Shown: piece after piece, positions 6,979 to 10,027 of the stretch
How the letters are laid out: every line of letters starts with the position of its first letter
Position numbering within the stretch: position 1 is the stretch's first letter
Source of the DNA: Bordetella parapertussis
GTDB lineage: Bacteria; Pseudomonadota; Gammaproteobacteria; Burkholderiales; SG8-41
Length of the DNA stretch: 10,027 bases
Direction: 5' to 3'
Assembly: GCA_945870465.1 (NCBI GenBank)
Contig: CAMBSS010000148.1
Span: 1 to 10,027, forward strand
Notes under the pieces: model-generated
Told to the model about the DNA's origin: nothing
The model's input: only the letters and a program-made list of their open reading frames with translations
Databases searched by the model: none
Translations under genes and position numbers: made by a program

Positions 6979-8121
6979 ATGAAAATTCCATTCAACAAGC
7001 CGTCCGCGGTCGGCGCCGAACTCGCGAACATCGCCGACGCGCTGGCGCGGGGACAATTGTCGGGCGACGGCTATTACACCAAGCGCTGTCATGAATGGCT
7101 GGAGCAGCGCCTCGGCTGCAAGCGCGCTTTGCTGACCCATTCGTGTACCGGCGCACTCGATATGGCGGCGATACTGTGCGATGTCGCGCCCGGCGACGAA
7201 GTCATCATGCCGTCCTACACTTTCGTATCGACGGCAAACGCGTTTGCCCTGCGCGGCGCGGTGCCGGTGTTCATCGACGTGCGCGCCGACACCATCAATA
7301 TCGACGAAAAGCTGATCGAAGCCGCGATCACGCCGCGCACCAAGGCGATTGCGGTGGTGCATTACGCCGGCCTGCCCTGCGAGATGGATACCATCATGGC
7401 GATCGCGCAACGCCATAACCTGCTGGTGGTCGAAGATGCCGCGCAGGCGCTGCTGTCGACGTACAAAGGCCGCAATCTCGGCGCCATCGGGCATTTCGGC
7501 TGCTTCAGTTTTCACGAAACCAAGAACCTGCTGAGCGGCGAAGGCGGCGCGCTGGTGATCAATGACGAACGCTTCGTCGAGCGCGCCGAAATCGTGCGTG
7601 AAAAAGGCACCAACCGCAGCCGCTTCCTGCGCGGCGAAGTCGACAAGTACACCTGGGTCGATCTCGGCTCGTCGTATCTGCCGAGCGAATTGATCGCGGC
7701 ATTTCTCGAAGCGCAGCTCACGCATGCCGATGAAGTCATCGCGCGCCGGCGCGCGGTATGGGTGCGCTACCACGCGGGGCTCGCCGAGCTGGCGGCGTCC
7801 GAAGCGATCGAAATTCCGCATGAGCCGGCGGCAGGTCATGTTGCCAATGGCCATATTTTTTATCTTCTCGCCGACAAGCTGGCGACGCGCATGGCGCTGG
7901 CGGCGCATCTCAAGGCGCGCGACATGCTGACGGTCTCGCATTACGTGCCGCTGCATTCCTCGCCTGGCGGCCAGAAGTTCGGGCGCGCGAGCGGCAGCTT
8001 CAAGGTGACCGACGACATCAGCGACCGCCTGCTGCGGCTGCCGCTTTACTTCGGGATCACGGACTCGCAGGTCGACGCCGTGATCGACGCAGTCAAGGGG
8101 TTTTATTCGCAGCGGCGATGA
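6979..8121 (+). CDS. wecE: dTDP-4-amino-4,6-dideoxygalactose transaminase (WecE/RffA)
   Basis: A 380-residue DegT/DnrJ/EryC1-family PLP enzyme (E. coli WecE has 376). It transfers an amino group from glutamate to dTDP-4-keto-6-deoxyglucose, giving dTDP-Fuc4N in the cytoplasm. Similarity to WecE runs end to end: an IPFN start, GDGYYTKRCHEWLEQR, GDEVIMPSYTFVSTANAF, VHYAGLPCEMDTIMAIA, VVEDAAQ with Asp153 for the PLP ring nitrogen, CFSFHETKN with Lys182 as Schiff-base lysine, REKGTNRSRFLRG and VDKYTW. This is closer to WecE than to ArnB or perosamine synthases. ATG 6979 is chosen because the protein then begins MKIPFN like WecE; an alternative nine codons earlier overlaps the methyltransferase gene. 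It begins 10 bases after the previous stop. RmlA and RmlB, needed for its substrate, are not in the window. Confidence 0.92.
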   Translation: MKIPFNKPSAVGAELANIADALARGQLSGDGYYTKRCHEWLEQRLGCKRALLTHSCTGALDMAAILCDVAPGDEVIMPSYTFVSTANAFALRGAVPVFIDVRADTINIDEKLIEAAITPRTKAIAVVHYAGLPCEMDTIMAIAQRHNLLVVEDAAQALLSTYKGRNLGAIGHFGCFSFHETKNLLSGEGGALVINDERFVERAEIVREKGTNRSRFLRGEVDKYTWVDLGSSYLPSELIAAFLEAQLTHADEVIARRRAVWVRYHAGLAELAASEAIEIPHEPAAGHVANGHIFYLLADKLATRMALAAHLKARDMLTVSHYVPLHSSPGGQKFGRASGSFKVTDDISDRLLRLPLYFGITDSQVDAVIDAVKGFYSQRR

Positions 8122-8218
8122 GTTAAGGGTAATGGGTGATGGTTAAAGGCGAAAGGCTTCCACCTTCCGGGTTGTCCATTCAGCGTTTCCCCCCAATACT
8201 CATTACCCATCACTCATC
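8117..8218 (+). repeat. Inverted repeat built from degenerate 7-base units
   Basis: GATGAGTTAAGGGTAATG (8117-8134) is the reverse complement of 8201-8218 at 16 of 18 positions, leaving a 66-base loop. Both arms also show a period of seven with consensus ATGRGTR (four units from 8118 to 8145; three on the opposite strand within 8198-8218). The left arm overlaps the wecE stop codon and the right arm ends 11 bases before the MBOAT start. No T-tract follows, so it is not an ordinary intrinsic terminator. It may be a dispersed intergenic repeat, an mRNA-stabilising hairpin or a structure affecting translation of the next gene. Apart from this and a weak promoter-like pair, the 108-base gap holds nothing recognisable. 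Confidence 0.65.
8172..8200 (+). promoter_or_regulatory. Weak promoter-like pair ahead of the MBOAT gene
   Basis: TTGTCC (8172-8177) and AATACT (8195-8200) are spaced by 17 bases, each matching four of six consensus positions. It could give the O-acetylation genes their own transcript, or be chance in the loop of the inverted repeat. Confidence 0.2.
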
Positions 8219-8229
8219 GCGCAGATTGC

Positions 8230-9777
8230 ATGCTGTTTAATTCCTACATATTCATTTTCGTATTCCTGCCGGCGACACTGGCAGGATTTTTTCTGCTGGG
8301 GCGCTTCAGTCCGGCGTTCGCCGCCGCGTGGCTCACGGCCGCTTCGCTGTTTTTCTACGGTTGGTGGAATCCGCTCTGCGTAGGATTGCTGGCGTTGTCG
8401 ATTTGCTTCAACTATGCGTGCGGAGTCTCGATTGCGCGCGCCGGTACCGCAGGCGCCAGAAAACGCATGCTGATATTCGCCGTCACGGCCAATCTCGTCG
8501 TGCTCGCCTATTACAAGTATGCGAATTTCTTTCTGACGAATATCAACGAGGTCGCGGGCTCGGCGCTGTCGTTCGGCGAGATCGTGCTGCCGCTGGGCAT
8601 ATCGTTTTTTACCTTTACGCAAATCGCTTTTCTCGCCGACGCTTATTACGGCAAGGCGCGCGAGTTCAACTTCGTGCATTACGGCCTGTTCGTCACCTAC
8701 TTTCCGCATCTGATTGCAGGGCCGGTGCTGCACCATGCAGAGATGATGCCGCAGTTCCGTGAGCGCGCGACTTACCGTTTCAGCTGGGAGAACACGGCGG
8801 TCGGCCTGACGATATTCGTGATCGGCCTGTTCAAGAAGGTCATGCTTGCCGACGGGGTAGGCGCGTACGCGAAGCCGGTCTTCGATGCGGCTGCTGCCGG
8901 CGTCCAGCTATCGGCGCTTGAAGCGTGGTGCGGCGCGCTCGCTTATACATTCCAGTTGTATTTCGATTTTTCCGGTTACTCCGACATGGCGATCGGTTTA
9001 TCGCGATTGTTCGGCATCGTGCTGCCGCTCAATTTTCATTCGCCGTACAAAGCCGCCAACATCATCGATTTCTGGCGGCGCTGGCATATGACGCTGTCGC
9101 GTTTTTTGCGCGACTATCTGTATATTCCGCTCGGTGGCAACCGCAAGGGGCAGGTCCGGCGGTACATGGGCCTGATGGCCACCATGATCCTGGGCGGGTT
9201 GTGGCACGGCGCGGGCTGGACTTTCGTGCTGTGGGGAACTCTGCACGGCGTATACCTCGCAATCAATCACGGCTGGCGCGCGCTACGCCGCCGGCTGGGG
9301 CATGACATTGGGCATACGACGCGCTGGGGCCGCGCTTGCGGCGTGCTGCTTACGTTTATCGCGGTAGTCGTCGGCTGGGTATTGTTCCGCAGCGCCGATC
9401 TCGCTGCGGCGGGTGTGATGCTGAAAGCGATGGCGGGCGGTAATGGATTTGTGCTGCCGGATTTCTGGCTGCCGAAATGGGGCGCAACCGGTGCCTGGCT
9501 CGCGGGACATGGCGTGCGTTTCGGCGATACCCACGACCTGGTCGGCGGCGGTGTGGTGAACTGGATCTGGATCTTGCTGCTGGTGGTGTGGTTAGCGCCC
9601 AATACGCAGCAAATACTGGGCGCGTACCGTCCCGCGCTGGCGTTGTTCAATGAGCGCTACCAGGGCTGGATCGCATGGCGGCCAGTCCCGCTATATGCAT
9701 TGCTCGCCGCGTTGCTGGCGTTGCTGGCGATTTTCAATTTGCACAAGCAGTCTGAATTTCTCTACTTCCAGTTCTGA
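8230..9777 (+). CDS. AlgI-type MBOAT O-acyltransferase
   Basis: A 515-residue polytopic inner-membrane protein of the MBOAT family, of the AlgI/DltB branch that passes acetyl groups across the membrane to a periplasmic partner for glycan O-acetylation. It opens with a membrane helix (MLFNSYIFIFVFLP), has the family-typical SLFFYGWW and YYKYANFF segments, the SPYKAANIIDFWRRWHMTLS region (271-290) and PLGGNRKG. The expected catalytic histidine is His326 in GGLWHGAGW, with a second, His339, in TLHG. Length agrees with AlgI (about 520). No good RBS precedes the ATG, which sits 11 bases after the inverted repeat. It overlaps the next gene as TGATG (stop at 9775-9777, start at 9777), implying coupled translation. 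The glycan it acetylates is not alginate by any evidence here; a polysaccharide or glycolipid of the neighbouring operon is plausible. Confidence 0.9.
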   Translation: MLFNSYIFIFVFLPATLAGFFLLGRFSPAFAAAWLTAASLFFYGWWNPLCVGLLALSICFNYACGVSIARAGTAGARKRMLIFAVTANLVVLAYYKYANFFLTNINEVAGSALSFGEIVLPLGISFFTFTQIAFLADAYYGKAREFNFVHYGLFVTYFPHLIAGPVLHHAEMMPQFRERATYRFSWENTAVGLTIFVIGLFKKVMLADGVGAYAKPVFDAAAAGVQLSALEAWCGALAYTFQLYFDFSGYSDMAIGLSRLFGIVLPLNFHSPYKAANIIDFWRRWHMTLSRFLRDYLYIPLGGNRKGQVRRYMGLMATMILGGLWHGAGWTFVLWGTLHGVYLAINHGWRALRRRLGHDIGHTTRWGRACGVLLTFIAVVVGWVLFRSADLAAAGVMLKAMAGGNGFVLPDFWLPKWGATGAWLAGHGVRFGDTHDLVGGGVVNWIWILLLVVWLAPNTQQILGAYRPALALFNERYQGWIAWRPVPLYALLAALLALLAIFNLHKQSEFLYFQF

Positions 9778-10027
9778 TGGACGCCATCCGCCAGCAGCGT
9801 GTTTACGTGCTTATACTGCTCGCCGTCATGGCGGCTGTGTTGTTGCCGGTGCTGGCGCTGAATTATGTACTCGGCCTGCGCAGCTTGGGCGGCGGAGCGG
9901 CAGCGCTGGAGGCGAGCGATTGGCAGAAGAGCACGCGCGGAATAACCTACGCGCCGCCGTTGAGCGAAAACCGTCCGTTCAAAACGGCGCGGCTGTTGGA
10001 CCGCCTGCCGGAAATCGACACCGTGGT
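9777..10027 (+). CDS. Membrane-anchored partner of the MBOAT protein, possibly SGNH/AlgJ-like (partial)
   Basis: The first 83 codons of a gene that runs off the window. A short basic start (MDAIRQQR) is followed by one hydrophobic helix at about residues 9-33, as in a signal anchor, and then a polar periplasmic part containing RPFKTARLLDRLPEIDTVV. Genes translationally coupled to AlgI-type MBOATs commonly encode an AlgJ/AlgX-like or other SGNH-hydrolase-fold acetyltransferase, where a strand such as IDTVV would lead into the GDS/GSS nucleophile block. That block lies beyond the window, so the assignment rests on context and topology. The start at 9777 has no RBS and depends on the overlapping stop of the MBOAT gene. 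Confidence 0.65.
   Translation, partial: MDAIRQQRVYVLILLAVMAAVLLPVLALNYVLGLRSLGGGAAALEASDWQKSTRGITYAPPLSENRPFKTARLLDRLPEIDTV

Noticed and set aside
6919..7956. 345-codon open frame on the minus strand opposite wecE
   Set aside because: It mirrors a strongly supported WecE gene and shows no family motif.
8117..8218. Inverted repeat as an intrinsic terminator
   Set aside because: The loop is 66 bases and no T-tract follows the right arm.
1..10027. tRNA, rRNA, CRISPR array, insertion sequence or phage genes
   Set aside because: No cloverleaf, no regular repeat-spacer pattern, and no transposase or integrase coding was seen on either strand.

Overview
The window is GC-rich and densely coded. 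Every gene lies on the + strand, intergenic gaps are very short, and the proteins look like those of a Gram-negative proteobacterium: an outer-membrane TonB-dependent receptor, a lipid A flippase-type ABC transporter, and close WecD/WecE relatives. Codon choice and protein flavour fit a betaproteobacterium (Burkholderiales or Nitrosomonadales-like) best, but that placement is an inference from style and not from a marker gene.

Layout. (1) Bases 1-185 hold the 3' part of a cobalamin riboswitch, cut by the window start, followed by an expression platform in which a local hairpin, a longer competing hairpin and the ribosome-binding site can exchange partners. It controls a TonB-dependent receptor (186-2312, probably btuB). 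(2) An intrinsic terminator (2330-2365) closes that unit, and a weak promoter-like pair follows. (3) Bases 2395-8121 form one tight gene string: an MsbA-type ABC exporter, an ArnC/DPM1-type polyprenyl-phosphate glycosyltransferase, a WecD-like N-acetyltransferase, an ArnE-like four-helix membrane protein, a zinc-ribbon SAM methyltransferase and a WecE aminotransferase. Spacings are 3, -23, -4, -4 and 10 bases, so this is very likely an operon. (4) A 108-base gap (8122-8229) contains an inverted repeat built from degenerate seven-base units. (5) An AlgI-type MBOAT O-acyltransferase (8230-9777) overlaps by one base a second gene that runs off the window, a membrane-anchored protein that probably works with it.

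How the genes may work together. WecE plus WecD is the known route from dTDP-4-keto-6-deoxyglucose to dTDP-Fuc4NAc. Here they sit with an ArnC-type transferase and an ArnE-type carrier in place of the enterobacterial common antigen transferase and Wzx/Wzy proteins. The set therefore resembles the arn (Ara4N) lipid-modification pathway rebuilt around a different 4-amino sugar: make dTDP-Fuc4NAc, load it on undecaprenyl phosphate, flip it, and add it to a periplasmic or outer-membrane glycan. The MsbA homologue, the methyltransferase and the O-acetylation pair may supply or decorate the acceptor. This is the main hypothesis of the window; the individual protein families are well supported, the combined pathway is inference.
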